From Rosa chinensis (Eukaryota; Streptophyta; Magnoliopsida; Rosales; Rosaceae): a stretch of DNA of 64,000 nucleotides. Under the pieces are notes generated by a model, which saw only the letters and a program-made list of their open reading frames with translations, was not told the DNA's origin and did no database searches. A program made the position numbers and the translations under genes. Position 1 is the first letter of the stretch. Every line of letters begins with the position of its first letter. Shown here piece by piece: positions 22,519 to 33,424 of the stretch. The stretch is from assembly GCF_002994745.2 (NCBI RefSeq), contig NC_037092.1, positions 22,841,001 through 22,905,000 of the forward strand, written 5' to 3'.

Positions 22519-24190
22519 TGTTAAGCCACAATTTACTTATGCAATTGTGCCCCATAATTATGAAAATTGATTTGTCTTCCATGCTATTTACCCTTTTTAA
22601 TCTATTTCATTTTATTTGTAGGAAACCTTGCATAGAGAATAAAATGACTATTTGAGGCTTGAAATGTAGAGATTTGAAGCTAAGGGAAGAAGACACGGAG
22701 ATTGGAAGAAAATTGCAAATCGACTTTTCCAACGAACTTTTCTGGTGACTTTTCCGGCAAACTTTTCCAGCGAGCCGCCACTCATGGAGGGTATTTTCTC
22801 CAGTAAAGGAGGATCATGGTGGTGAGAATCTCCTATCACTTGAAATTCAAATATCTCCCTACACCTTGTCCTTTTTGTCACCTTGCCAATTTGGGACTAT
22901 TTGGGGGACAATGGTGTAAAAGCATCTCTTGCACACTTTGGGACCATAGAGGACACACATAGCCGATCAAAGAGAGGCCAAAGGCTAATTATTCAGCATT
23001 CTTGACTCCATTCAATCATCTTCATCCTATCTAAGATCTATTTTTCTCTCTAGAGAAGACACCACCATTTCACCACTGAAATCCACCACTACAACCTCCA
23101 TTTCCTCCACCACTCAACACCACAACTCACCTTAGAGATTCCAAAGTTCACTATTCTTACCAATATCAAGAGCTTAGAGCAAGGAGAAGGAGGTGACTAC
23201 TACCACATCATGTTCTTGGAGACCCATCTCCACCACCTCTTCCGGCATCATCAATAGTCACCATTCACTCCCTATCTCTTTATGTATTTGATGTTTAATA
23301 GAATGTTGAAGCTTGTGTATCTAGCTATGTGTGAGTAGTGAACTAGTTGAGGCTAGGGTTGAAAGCCCTAACCAAACTTGCTTGTATTGATGCTTTTGTT
23401 TATAAATTTATGCAAAATCATGTTGTCATTCTCACATGCTAAGTCAATAGTTGAATGCATTACTTAGACCTAATCAATTTGAGTTATGTGTTTGCCATGA
23501 CATGAAGTTTTTCCTAGAGATTGATTACCTTTAGGCAAATAGGGAGCATGAAAGCACACCATGTGTGCATGTGAGGGTATTGAGCTAAAATCACCTAGAG
23601 ATAGGATTGATTTGCTTGCTTGGTTACCTAAACTCTAAGCTTTATGCATTTAGGGGCAAAGGAATAAGACCTATCCGGTAATTGAATTTGTCTCTAGGCA
23701 GTTAGCTCTAGACTTATCCGGTTAGAGTTAATAAAATGAAAGGGGTTTAAGCCTTAGTAGTCCTATCCGGATGCTAAGAGGGTAGTTGGATAATTAGCTT
23801 TGCATCATTCATATTCAATTGTTTTAATGCTTGCAAGAGAGGGAAAAGGTGAAACCCAATGCCCTAACTCCCATCCATTTGATAACAACTTGTTTAGTTT
23901 AGCTTAGTGTATATTACTTGCTTTTATTGTTTCAATTTGAATAGAAACCGATCTCAAAATCAAAATCAAAATCAAATCTCTACACACCATCTTGCACATA
24001 CTCACCATGAACATTAGTTTACTTGTGAGCCTTTGTTTGTGACTGTATATTTGCATATTCTTCTAGTTTTTCCTTAGGTTTTCCCTAGCTGGGAAAGGAT
24101 TTACCAATCCTCGTGGGTTTGACATTCTTACTTAATCCCTTATTCTATAACTTGTACCTCTTGCACTTGAGGGTGGCTTCAATGCTAACA
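22519..24190 (+). mobile_element. Solo LTR (gypsy-type, Tat/Athila-like) nested in copia 1 gag
   Basis: It starts TGTTAAGCCACAATTTAC and ends GCTTCAATGCTAACA, with flanks TTAGC and TTGGC (5-bp duplication with one change). TCCTCGTGGGTTTGACATTC followed by CTTGTACCTCTTGCACTTGA near the end is typical of Tat/Athila-type leader regions. No coding domain or second LTR is visible in the 1672 bp. Confidence 0.75.
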
Positions 24191-24345
24191 TTGGCACGTC
24201 CTGGCTAGACTCGAGAATCATATTCAGGATTCCATCAGTCTTGAGATGCTAGCGGACATCACAAACTCACTTGTGATATCCAGAGCCAGTTGTTTCTAAT
24301 GGAGCGAAGTCCAGTTTATTCAGGTTACTCATCCTGAAAGAGAAC

Positions 24346-25237
24346 AAGAAAAAGGGTTAGTTTCGGAGGGGAAAAAGCTACCACGAAAACATATAAAATT
24401 TCTGAGCGTAGTCATACCCAAGAAATTATGAATTTCAGATCGTCATTGCTTCCAATAAATTAGAGATTTTTTAGCATATCGCTTCCAAGAAATCAGAGAT
24501 TTCTGAGTGTAGTCGCTTCCAAGAAATCCGATTCCTAGAGGTATTGGATTAGATCGAATCAATGATGAAAGTGGTCGATCATAAATTCTCTACAAACTCT
24601 AAGTTTGGAGATCTCAACAAGCTTCAAACTTGGAGTGAGCACGAATCCCCACAGTTCGGCTTTTGGTCTCCCCTATGAAGAAGAAAGGGGGGATAGAAGA
24701 AGGGAGGTTGCAAGTCCCTGAGAAAAAAAGAAGAGAAATTGAATAAAAACTCAAAAACGGAAACTTTTAGTAAAAATTATCTCAAAATAGGTTGCTGGAA
24801 AATTTGACCGAAAAAAGTCGCCAAAGGTGATCTGTCACCGGAGGTGGCCAGGTGGCGTCAGTGGGCTGCAAGGCCCTTTTTTTTCTTTCTTCTTTCTCTT
24901 TTCTTCTTCTTCCAGTCCGCGTCTTCTCTCTAGGCCCGCTTCTTTCTTCTTTCTTTCTTCTTCTTTTCTTCTCTCTGGCAGTGGGGCTGTTCCCTTTGTT
25001 TTTCTTTCTTTTCTTCTCTTCCTTTTCTTCTGCTGACAGTGAGGCCGCGTCCCCTTTTTCTTCTACTTCCTTTTGCTAATGTGGGCAGGGCAAATGCTTT
25101 CTTCCTCCTTCCTTTTTTCTCTGCCTTCTTGGATCCTAGTTCCTGGGATCGAGAGCTTCAAGGTGGGGGTCAGTGGTTGCTAGGGTTAGAAGACTACGAT
25201 TTTAGGGTTTTAAGATTAGGGCTTCGTGCTAATAACG
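24346..25237 (-). other. 5' leader of copia 1
   Basis: A non-coding leader between primer site and gag. It contains a pyrimidine-rich run on the plus strand (TTCTTTCTTCTTTCTC class, 24880..25075) and a CACGAATCCCCACAGTTCGG stretch shared with the leader of copia 2 near 33165. Short ORFs in the C/T-rich run are compositional artefacts. Confidence 0.6.
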
Positions 25238-25474
25238 TGTTTAAGAAAAACTGAAATTAGGAGAGAATTGAGTCATACTTTCATTGATAATAGGAGCCTC
25301 TTTATATTGAGGATTACAAAACATAGAATCAGAGTTGTACAAGGAAAGATAATCGTACAATTAATCGGATATCTATGAATATTTCCGAGAATATCTCTAA
25401 TTCAAAACCGTATTACAACTAGGTCAAGTAACTTAGAGTTTAAGCCAAATACATATTCTGGATTTACTTGAACA
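25238..25474 (-). repeat. 5' LTR of copia 1
   Basis: 237 bp, TGTTTAAGAAAAACTG to TTACTTGAACA on the plus strand. On the minus strand it contains AATATAAAGAGGC, a likely TATA box for element transcription. Confidence 0.88.
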
Positions 25475-25532
25475 TCACTAACCTTTTCCTAGTTTTTATT
25501 CAAAGTTCCTAGATTTCGCTCTCACCCTCCCT

Positions 25533-26730
25533 TTAAGGGTGGGCAAAATAGCCCGTAAGCCCGAATAACCGGCCCGGCCCAGCCGGTTCGGTCTGGGTTT
25601 TTTTAAAAAAAATTGTAAGTTTTTACGGTCTCGGGCCCATATCTATAAATTTCGGGTCGATCTCAGTTCTGGATTTTGAAATATATAAAAGCCCGTTGGG
25701 CCCGAATACTTCATAAAAATATCATATATGTATATATATATTTTAGGGTCCAGATCAAGAGACACATAATTATACACAATTTTTTACACTCCTTATGAGC
25801 CCTTAGATTTTAAAATATTAAACGGTTTAGATTAAGTATGAGAATGACATGACATTATGTTTATTCCCTAACATAAATAAATAAATTATTCTTTTCTGAA
25901 GAAAAATAAAATACAAAAATAAAGAACACTAGAATCAGAGCACGATAAAAAAGAATATTAAAAAGAAGTAAGAACAAAATAACAAGAACTAGAAAACCAG
26001 ATCCCCTTTCCTAAGCTCATCGCCATCACCTTCCTCAAACTCCAAATATTGGAGTTGAGATTCATGATGATCTGTGAATTGCCTCTGCGCACTTTTTTTT
26101 TTTTTTTTTTTGTCTCTTTATATACGTCTATTACTTCACTAACACCAAACAAAGAAGAAAACAACAAGGGACAGAAATCCCATATTTCCAACCCCGTACA
26201 AGCTGAGGGAGGATTATGGGAAGCATCAACAAAATTTAATGTCTTGTGATTTTATTCTATCATATTCAATGAATATCAGGTACATTTGAATATTAGAGAA
26301 CAAATATCTGAGGATTAATTCAATAAGAGAAACACAGTTACCATGATTTAATCTCAATTGAAGGAGATATTATAATCCTACTTACCATGTAAGAGTCTAG
26401 ATATAGGTCAAAGAACAACAATGGATTTTTTCTTTTCTTTTGGGGTTCTTGGTGCTCTGTTTCTTTAATCGTTAGAAGGAATCTATTCTTTTAATTCCAT
26501 TCTTTTAATTCCAGTATTATTTATTTTTATATTATACTCTTTATAAAAAATAGTTTAATCTACTTTTATTTATTTATGGTAGAAAATAAATATAATGTCA
26601 TGTCATTCTCATACTTAATCTAAATTTAATATTTTAAAATTTAATGACTTATAAGGAGTGTAAAAAATTGTGTACAATTATGTGTTATTAAAATATCAAA
26701 TATCTATAATTTATTGTCTATGGGCCCGAA
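25533..26730. mobile_element. hAT-like remnant (GGGTGGGCAAAA end) with nested TIR element
   Basis: AAGGGTGGGCAAAATAGCCCG at 25533 followed by CCGGCCCGGCCC is typical of the end of plant hAT MITEs. The matching GTTGGGCCCGAATACTTC occurs at about 25695 and again at 26723, on either side of a nested element. The outer right terminus was not found. The insertion replaced all but about 100 bp of the promoter shared with UGT-A. Confidence 0.5.
25763..26684. mobile_element. Long-TIR MITE nested in the hAT remnant
   Basis: It starts CACATAATTATACACAATTT and ends in the inverted TGTACAATTATGTG. Inverted repeats of about 110 bp include TTTTTTACACTCCTTAT and AAGTATGAGAATGACATGAC. No transposase is present. 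The target duplication is unclear. Confidence 0.65.
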
Positions 26731-27008
26731 TACTTCTTTTTCTCTGTCTTCTTCCTCATCTGCCTCTTCCCTCAGTGCGGCAGTTCCTCATTTCCCTCTC
26801 CCTCAGTTCCTCACTTCCTCCTCCTCCCCACTAGTTCCTCTACTCAGTTCTAGTGCACAGCGGCTTCTTTCCCCAACGCATCTTGATCTCCTTCACATTA
26901 GCCACGCTTCTAACGTCGCCGACCAAGAGGATCCGCGTCGCCGGAGACACGTCGGGGATCTGGGCACCTAGAGCTCGCCTCTCCTGCTAGATCTAGAGGT
27001 TTTGATTA

Positions 27009-27134
27009 ATGGCTGCTCTTCCTAGCGCAGCAACCCTATCAAAGCCACAACCTTTTCTCTCTCTCCATCCCCAGTTTCTCAAATTCCAAAACCAGCTTCC
27101 AAGTCGAAGGTCTGCTTCTGGAATCTGGAGGTGA
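27009..27134 (+). other. Transit-peptide-like 41-codon ORF fragment
   Basis: ATG at 27009 encodes MAALPSAATLSKPQPFLSLH and then PQFLKFQNQLPSRRSASGIWR, ending in TGA. The Ala/Ser/Pro-rich, acid-free N-terminus followed by SRRSAS is what a chloroplast transit peptide looks like. It lies in GC-richer sequence (26740..27190) between the hAT remnant and UGT-B and has no downstream domain. It is most likely a captured or orphaned first exon. I do not recognise the parent gene. Confidence 0.3.
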
Positions 27135-27327
27135 TGAGCTCCGGCCGTCTCGACTGATGTCATACTACTCGATACTGGAATTTTGGGTTCGATCATTGTT
27201 TGATGATATTGAACATCTAGGTACTTAATTTGTGTAAAATTTAGAAATTTTTAGAAGCGATTTTTGTGATCTTGAACTCAGGGTGTTGGACCCATAACAA
27301 CAGCAAAAGCAAGCTAGTAGCCCTCCC

Positions 27328-27335
27328 TATAAATA
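27328..27335 (+). promoter_or_regulatory. TATA box of UGT-B
   Basis: TATAAATA 57 bp before the start codon, within the stretch CCCTCCCTATAAATAACC conserved with UGT-A. Confidence 0.65.
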
Positions 27336-27391
27336 ACCAGCATCTGTAAACAAGGATATACACATAGTTTTAGAAAACACAAGCATCTAAA

Positions 27392-28910
27392 ATGGCTTCC
27401 GCTTATCATCACAAGCCTCATGCTGTTTGTATTCCAGTTCCAGCTCAAAGCCACATAAAGGCTATGCTTAAATTAACCAAAATCCTCCACCACAGGGGCT
27501 TTCACATCACCTTTGTCAACACAGAATTCAACCACAAACGATTTCTCAAGTCTCGAGGACTCAAATCCCTCGATGGCTTACCTGATTTTTACTTTGAAGC
27601 CATCCCTGATGGCATTCCAGAATCAGGTGAAGATGCCACCCAAAAAGGCACTTTGATTCTTGACTCCATCAGAAATCATCTCTTGGCTCCATTTCGTGAC
27701 CTCCTGATAAAACTCAACAGTACTAGTCCTCCAGTGACTTGCATTGTTTCAGATGGTTTCATGTCCGCTTTTACTATAACAGCTGCAGAAGAACTTGGAA
27801 TCCCTATCGCATTGTTCTACACTATTTCTGCCTGCAGCTTCATGGGATTCAGGAATTTCCGTACTTTGCTTCAGAAAGGGCTTGCACCACTTAAAGGTAC
27901 TAACATGATGACTGAAGAATTAGTTTCAATTTTATGGTTATTAATAAGTATCTTGTCTTTTGGGCTTTGTAGATGAGACCTGTGTGACAAATGGTTTTCT
28001 GGACAACGTTATAGAATGGATTCCAGAAAAGAAAGATATCCGTTTAAGGGATCTACCAAGCTATTGTCGAACTACAGATCCAGATGACATCCGCTTCAAC
28101 ACCGCCATGGAAGCAGTCGAAAACGCAAATAAAGCTTCAGCTGTTGTTCTTCTCACATTTGATGCTTTGGAGAAAGAGGTTTTGGAAGCTCTCTCCTCAT
28201 CTATTTCTCCACCTGTTTATACAATTGGTCCTCTCCAATTGCTTCTAAATCAAATACCGGAAGACCCTTTGAAGCCTCTGGGATACAGTCTTTGGAAGGA
28301 GGAAACGGACTGTCTCCAATGGCTAAACTGCAAAGCACCGAACTCAATTGTTTATGTCAATTTTGGAAGTATTGCGGTTTTGACACCGGAACAGCTTCTC
28401 GAGTTTGGTTGGGGACTTGCAAATACCAAGCTCCCCTTCTTCTGGGTTATTAGGCCTGATTTGGTTGCTGGAAAATTGGCAATCTTGCCGCCAGAGTTTG
28501 AAGCTGAAACCAAAGACAGAGGTCTAATAGCAAGTTGGTGTCCTCAAGAAGAAGTCCTAAACCATCCATCAGTTGGAGGGTTTTTAACACACAGCGGTTG
28601 GAATTCAACCATTGAGAGTATTACCGCTGGAGTGCCAATGCTGTGTTGGCCATTCTCTGCAGACCAGCCAACAAACAGTTACTACACTTGCAACGATTGG
28701 GGCATTGGGACGGAGATTACTAATGATGTCAAGAGAGACGATGTAGAGAAGATTGTCAAAGAATTAATGGGGGACGACAAGGGTAAGAAGATGAAAAACA
28801 GGGCATTGCAGTGGAAGAAACTAGCTGAAGAAGCCACTGCTCCGCATGGTTCTTCATCAAAAAACTTGGACAATTTGGTAAAGCAAGTCCTATTAAGAAA
28901 GCGCACTTAG
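27392..28910 (+). CDS. UDP-glycosyltransferase, UGT85A-like (UGT-B), two exons
   Basis: Exons 27392..27896 and 27973..28910 encode 480 residues. The 76-bp GT-AG intron is at the same place and phase as in UGT-A. The role is as for UGT-A: glucosylation of an unknown small acceptor in the cytosol. Catalytic His21 (PAQSHIKAML) and Asp121 (CIVSDGFMSA) are present. The PSPG box at 357..400 reads WCPQEEVLNHP, then THSGWNS and SADQ: Cys376 of the near-universal HCGWNS is Ser, and the end differs from UGT-A (PFSADQPTN against PVFSDQQTN). The C-terminus stops two codons earlier (LLRKRT). Changes cluster in acceptor-side and PSPG positions, so the paralogues may differ in activity. Reading through the intron would stop at 27972-27974 (TAG ATG frame), so splicing is required. 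Confidence 0.92.
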
Positions 28911-29521
28911 TTTTAATCTTTATTTCCTCTGTTTAATTAACTAAAACGATGTACTTGGCATGTTCCAATATATTAAAAATAACATATTTACATTAACTTT
29001 AATATTATCATTGGTTTTGTAATATCTATGGGGTTCAGTGTTTACTGCTTATATCCAAAGAACCTTATGTGATTCAAATACAAATGATATGCATCAACGG
29101 GTTCCACCAACCTTTAAGGTTTGGTTACGCATCATGGTCACATATTAATGATTATAATCAATCATACCAGGTACAATAATAATTCAATGATTAGTCAAAA
29201 AATTGGTTACGCATCATGGTCAAATAATTCAATGGTCTTTTATTACTACCTAATTTTAAACTAATTAGCCTCTAGAAAGGGACAGTCCTAAACCAACTAA
29301 ATTATAAGTACACCAAAAGAAGCTTCTCACACTCACACTACTATGTGAACTCACACGGTCACACGACAGAAGATTCCAGAACAGGATTTTATCATCCATC
29401 TGAAAAATGTATTCACAAAGCTTATTCCCAAGTATTCAATCTCACACCGAGTACCAAGCCAGAGGAATGCAATGATTGAAGTATAAGCTCTGTACCAAAA
29501 GTGCAGATCCCATGTCTAATT
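28911..29521. other. UGT-B 3' flank
   Basis: It is paralogous to 7971..8568 with small indels, including one local repeat of GGTTACGCATCATGGTCA (29120 and 29204). Homology to the UGT-A side stops at GTCTAATTA, where unrelated sequence begins. Confidence 0.55.
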
Positions 29522-29712
29522 AGGAAAATTCTGCTATCCACCCAGGGTGGATATCAGCCTGGGGCTATCTACCGTTGATCTCTGCCTGAGTGGGTCCCGA
29601 ACAATGTTGGCCTTTCATTTCCTGTTACTGGGAGTTTGTCGTTAACCTTAGTGGGTTTGTGAAAAAAAAAAAGTGCGACCGATGTTAGAGAGGTAGAAAC
29701 AGATATGAGAGA

Positions 29713-30264
29713 GTGACTATCCATCCTTCTCCTTTGCCGAAACACAATGAAACTGCCCAATGGAACCGCCTCATGTCGTGGCTTTCTCTGTATTTGGTTC
29801 AAACTCAGTTTTCATATGGCCTTGAGACAAAGCAGGACTCGTCTCCATCCTCTCCTTCTCCCTCTGCCGAAACCATGACCAACACCAACATGGCAACATC
29901 TATACCTTTCATCACCATGATCAAATTCGTATGTATCAAGATTGGCAACAGGGCTGGGTTTTCCCATAATTTGTATCAAGATTCTGAACTAACCATTCAA
30001 AACCCAGCTTCTGGAGAAGCTCCATCCATAAAGAACGAGCAATTATCGAACTGGGTATCCCGTATCTCAGATTCCCAGCTAAGAGAAACTAGTTTATGCT
30101 TAGCTTTATATGGAACAATCAAACAACTTCAACTAAATCATGGTTGGTGCAGTGTCGCTAAAGCCATAAAGCAAATGTCCTCCTCTTCTCAGGTTCGAAC
30201 CACCTCAAACGGTTGTCCTTTTCACTCATGTGTGTGTGTCTATATATATATATATATTTTTTAA
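29713..30264 (+). CDS. Unrecognised 183-codon ORF
   Basis: An open frame from ATG 29713 to 30264. It begins MTIHPSPLPKHNETAQWNRL, has a Ser/Pro-rich stretch near residues 45-52 and a more protein-like middle part around NEQLSNWVSRISDSQLRETS and LCLALYGTIKQLQLNHG. The last residues run into a (TA)n microsatellite (CVYIYIYIF), so the natural end is lost or lies in another exon. I do not recognise a family. The GCAATGGCTTTAG-type codon use resembles an exon more than an intergenic accident, and a splice donor may precede the microsatellite (CAGGTTCGAA near 30190). It may be a captured exon or a partial gene. Confidence 0.25.
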   Translation: MTIHPSPLPKHNETAQWNRLMSWLSLYLVQTQFSYGLETKQDSSPSSPSPSAETMTNTNMATSIPFITMIKFVCIKIGNRAGFSHNLYQDSELTIQNPASGEAPSIKNEQLSNWVSRISDSQLRETSLCLALYGTIKQLQLNHGWCSVAKAIKQMSSSSQVRTTSNGCPFHSCVCVYIYIYIF

Positions 30265-30285
30265 TAAGCTTTGATGTTATTTTGT

Positions 30286-31073
30286 GGGTGTTTCTAAATG
30301 TACTCAACAAAAATCTAAGTATACCCAGCAACTTCTTTTAAATTACCCAGAATTTTTTTTTTTCCAAAAACGTCATGTCATAAACTGTTCTAGGTTGTTT
30401 TGAGTGGGGAGAGAAGTATGTTAGTTTTGTCACTGCCACTGTGAGGCAGCAGAGCACAGTGAAATGGGGTCAATGGTGTTCTTCTTTTCCACTTGTCCAC
30501 AGCCACCAAGACGATCCCAAGTCCCAACAACCTCATTTCCAAGCATTGTGCTTAAAGCTCAAATTTGATCAACAAAAACGAAACCCAGAATCAATACAAT
30601 TCTGGGTAGTTAGTTTCTTCTTCTCTCTATGGGCTACTAATATTCATTGAATATTAGTTCTTGATTTTGGATAGGGACAACAAATCAATTCCATGAGATG
30701 AGACTTATTAAATAGGAGTAAAACAAGTGCAGTGCAGAGTAACTGATTTCCACATTTCTTAACTCTTGAAAAAGTTCTTTTGCTTTAACTTTAAATTAAT
30801 TGAAAATCAGTTTAACCAAAAACAATTAGCATGTCGAATTGCTCCAATCACCCATTCCTACCAGAATCATGTATCTCGAAACCCATAATTGGTATGGGTT
30901 CTAACTGATCAGAAGAGAAAGATGTTGCTGGAATGCTGGGTGTGTTTTTTAGGACATTATTTTGAAAGGTGAGGGTATTTTGGGAAATTTTGCTGCGTTA
31001 AACTAAATATTATTCAATACAAATAATTAGCTGGGTACACTTAGAATTTTGTTGGGTACATTTAGAAAGACCC
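30286..31073. mobile_element. Short-TIR element 'TTTCTAAATGTAC', copy 1
   Basis: It starts GGGTGTTTCTAAATGTACTC with AACAAAAATCTAAGTATACC next. It ends in the inverse form, ATTTTGTTGGGTACATTTAG then AAAGACCC. The flanking 8-mers TATTTTGT and TATTTTAT differ by one base, suggesting a hAT-type 8-bp duplication. It has no coding capacity. Confidence 0.7.
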
Positions 31074-31271
31074 TATTTTATTTATTCGTTTTTTTTTATG
31101 TTATTTTATTTATTCGTTTTCTGTCCCATTTTTAAATAAATTTCACTTGTTACCTCAAAAGTTAATTGAAAAAAAAAATCTTTTTGCATATATGTTTATT
31201 TTATTTATATTTTCTGTCCCATTTTGGAATAAATTTCATTTGTCACCTCAAAAGTTAATTGAAAAAAAAAA
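31074..31271. repeat. AT-rich direct repeat of about 95 bp
   Basis: TTTTCTGTCCCATTTT followed by AAATTTCA, TTGT, ACCTCAAAAGTTAATTG and an A-run occurs twice (about 31118..31170 and 31211..31271). Confidence 0.7.
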
Positions 31272-32195
31272 GGCTCTTTCTAAATAGACCCAACAAAAAT
31301 CTAAACACACCTAGACCTAGCATTCACTTTTTATCCATAAATTTCCAAGTCTGCCCCTATATTTCAAAGCACCCAGCATTCTCTAACTCCACATCAGATT
31401 TCGCCGTCAACCACTCGACCTTATAGTACGACAGTCCCCTAGGAAGGAAAATAAGGGACTTTTCAAAAGACGCTCTTCTCTACTTTGTCCTCAGGCCTGT
31501 ACTTCAAAAGCATATGGAATAGGCTTGTAGCGAGGTTTTTGTCAAGGGTCTTGGTGAACTAATTCAAAGCTAGAGGAAACTTCAACCTCTGCTTGGTGAA
31601 CTGATTCAAAGCTAGAGGAAACTTCAACCTTTGCTTGAGGATCATTTTCTTCCTCTTAATCTGAACAGCCTTGGAATTTAATGAATCGGGTCAAATCCCT
31701 CTAGGGAAGTAACTCCCCTCCGATACCAAATTTCTTTGGCCGCTTCTCGAACAGTGGGTTTGCTGATTAACTATTGTTTGAATCCCTCCAATATGTATAC
31801 ATTCTTGCTTATCCTTTCTTCTGAACTAGTTGCAAATATTATCCAATTAACTAAAATATATGATTGGAACTATTAAATAACTGAAAACATGAATAACAGA
31901 CCTGTGGGGTATGATTGCATCATTTTCATGCATAAGCCAATAAAGTTGATTGGTTCCGCTGCAGCCTTGCTACCAAGCATGGGTTTGCTGCTCATATCCC
32001 TCAGATTTCATATTTCATATTTCATATCGCTAATGTTGAAGATTGCAAACGGGGTAGGAGTGGAAGCAAAAAGACAAATCAATGCTGGGTGTGTTTAGAA
32101 GTCTTTTTAACATAAGGGTATAGTTGGAAAGTTCAGGATAATTCTATAAATGCTGGGTCTATTTAGATATTTGCTGAGTACATTTAGAAAGACCC
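31272..32195. mobile_element. Short-TIR element 'TTTCTAAATGTAC', copy 2 (diverged)
   Basis: It begins GGCTCTTTCTAAATAGACCC and ends GAGTACATTTAGAAAGACCC (inverted). An additional internal pair GCTGGGTCTATTTAGATATT mirrors the left end. It is flanked by A-runs, so the target duplication is ambiguous. Related to 30286..31073; non-coding. Confidence 0.6.
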
Positions 32196-32272
32196 AAAAA
32201 AAATTACTAAATTTATTTTACAAGTGACATTGACTTGACCATTGTTATTTATCTAAATTATAATGTTGTTTC

Positions 32273-32475
32273 TGTTTAAGGATATCTCTATTTGTGTTTG
32301 GCCCAAACTCTAGGTTACTTGACCTAGTGGTAATAGAGTTTAATTAGAAGAATCTAGAGATTATATTTCCTTGTATGATTCTAACTCTAACCATTGTAAT
32401 TCTCTATATAAAGAGGCCCCTATTATCAATGAGAATATACATCAAATTCCTCTCAATTACCGTTTCCCTAAAACA
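32273..32475 (+). repeat. 5' LTR of copia 2
   Basis: 203 bp with a TATA box CTATATAAAGAGGC near 32404 and CAATGAGAATATAC downstream. Transcription probably starts just after the TATA box. Confidence 0.92.
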
Positions 32476-33424
32476 CGTTATCAGCACGAGCCCTGACCCT
32501 AGCTATAAGCCTAAAATCGGATTAGCCTCACCTGTGCTACTACTGCCCCCGCAGTCCCCGCATCACAACTCAACGCTAACCTTACCAGGTTAGTCTCGCT
32601 GCCCCTGCAGCGCCTGCAAGCCCTGCTTGTTTTCTGCCTTTGCGCGCGTTTGCTTTTCCTACGAACGCTCGCCTCCTCACGCGACCCTGCGACACCGCGA
32701 CACTCCCGCGATGCACAAGACACCGCGACACTTCCTCGAGATATCAGACTAGTACCCTCGCGTGCGCTCGCTTCTCCGGCGAACGCTCGCCTGCCCTCGC
32801 AACTCCGCTTCTTCGCGGCTCCGCATCCTTGTGGCTCCACATCCTCGCGGCCCCTCATTCTCGCGGCTCTGAATTCTCGCGACCCTGTGACACAGCGACA
32901 CATCTGCAATGCTCGCGGCATCCCCGCAATGGCCCCTCAACAGTCCTCGCGGCATCTCCACAGCATCCTCGCAGCGACCCTACAGCATTCCTGCACAACC
33001 CAGCCAACAACTTTTCCGGTCAAGATTTCTGGCAACTTTCCAAGGTAAACTTTTCTAAAAGTTCCCGTTTATGAAGTTTTTCAATTTCTTCTTTTTCTCG
33101 GGGACTTCCAACATCCCTTCTTCTACCCCCTTTTCTTCTTTATAGGGGAGACCAAAAGCCGAACTGTGGGAGTTCGTGCTCACTCCAAGCTTGGAGCTTG
33201 GAGAGTCCTCCAAACTTAGAGTTTGTTGAGAAGAAAACGATCGACCACATACATCGTTGTTTCGATCTAATCCAAAACCCCTCTTGGAATCAGATTTTCT
33301 TGGAAGCCACTACGCTCAGAAAATCTCTAATTTCTTGGAAGCGACTACGCTCAGAAATTTAATAGTTTTTCGTGGTAGCCTTTTTCGCTCCGAAACTAAC
33401 CATAATATTGTGTTGTTTTTTAGG
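32476..33424 (+). other. Leader of copia 2 with GC-rich degenerate repeats
   Basis: It starts with primer-site motif GTTATCAGCACGAG. 32640..32960 is a strikingly GC-rich run of CTCGCGGCTCC and GCGACACCGCGACA type units, unlike the AT-rich surroundings. This run gives overlapping long ORFs on both strands (for example 144 and 132 codons on plus, 136 on minus) that are compositional artefacts. From 33130 the leader matches copia 1. Confidence 0.6.

Larger units (their letters stand above)
15561..25474 (-). mobile_element. Ty1/copia retrotransposon 1, full-length but decayed, with two nested solo LTRs
   Basis: Minus-strand element. The 5' LTR is 25238..25474 and the 3' LTR 15561..15786, each bounded by TG and CA on its own strand. 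The flanks CCACT and TCACT are a target duplication with one change. Just inside the 5' LTR on the minus strand is the primer-site motif ACGTTATTAGCACGA. Remnants of RNase H and reverse transcriptase (about 16000..18000), integrase (about 18000..19800), nucleocapsid (20200..20940) and gag (22294..22513, 24191..24345) are riddled with stops and frameshifts. The zinc knuckle reads CSRCGASNQWAHIC, with Gln in place of His. Removing the two nested LTRs leaves about 6.9 kb, the size of copia 2. Confidence 0.87.

Noticed and set aside
24827..25079. Hydrophobic Phe/Leu/Ser-rich ORFs suggesting a membrane protein
   Set aside because: The sequence is a C/T-rich tract in the leader of copia 1 on the opposite strand; the residues follow from TTC/CTT/TCT codons.
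32511..32961. Long overlapping ORFs on both strands in the copia 2 leader
   Set aside because: GC-rich low-complexity repeats suppress stop codons in all frames; no domain is recognisable.
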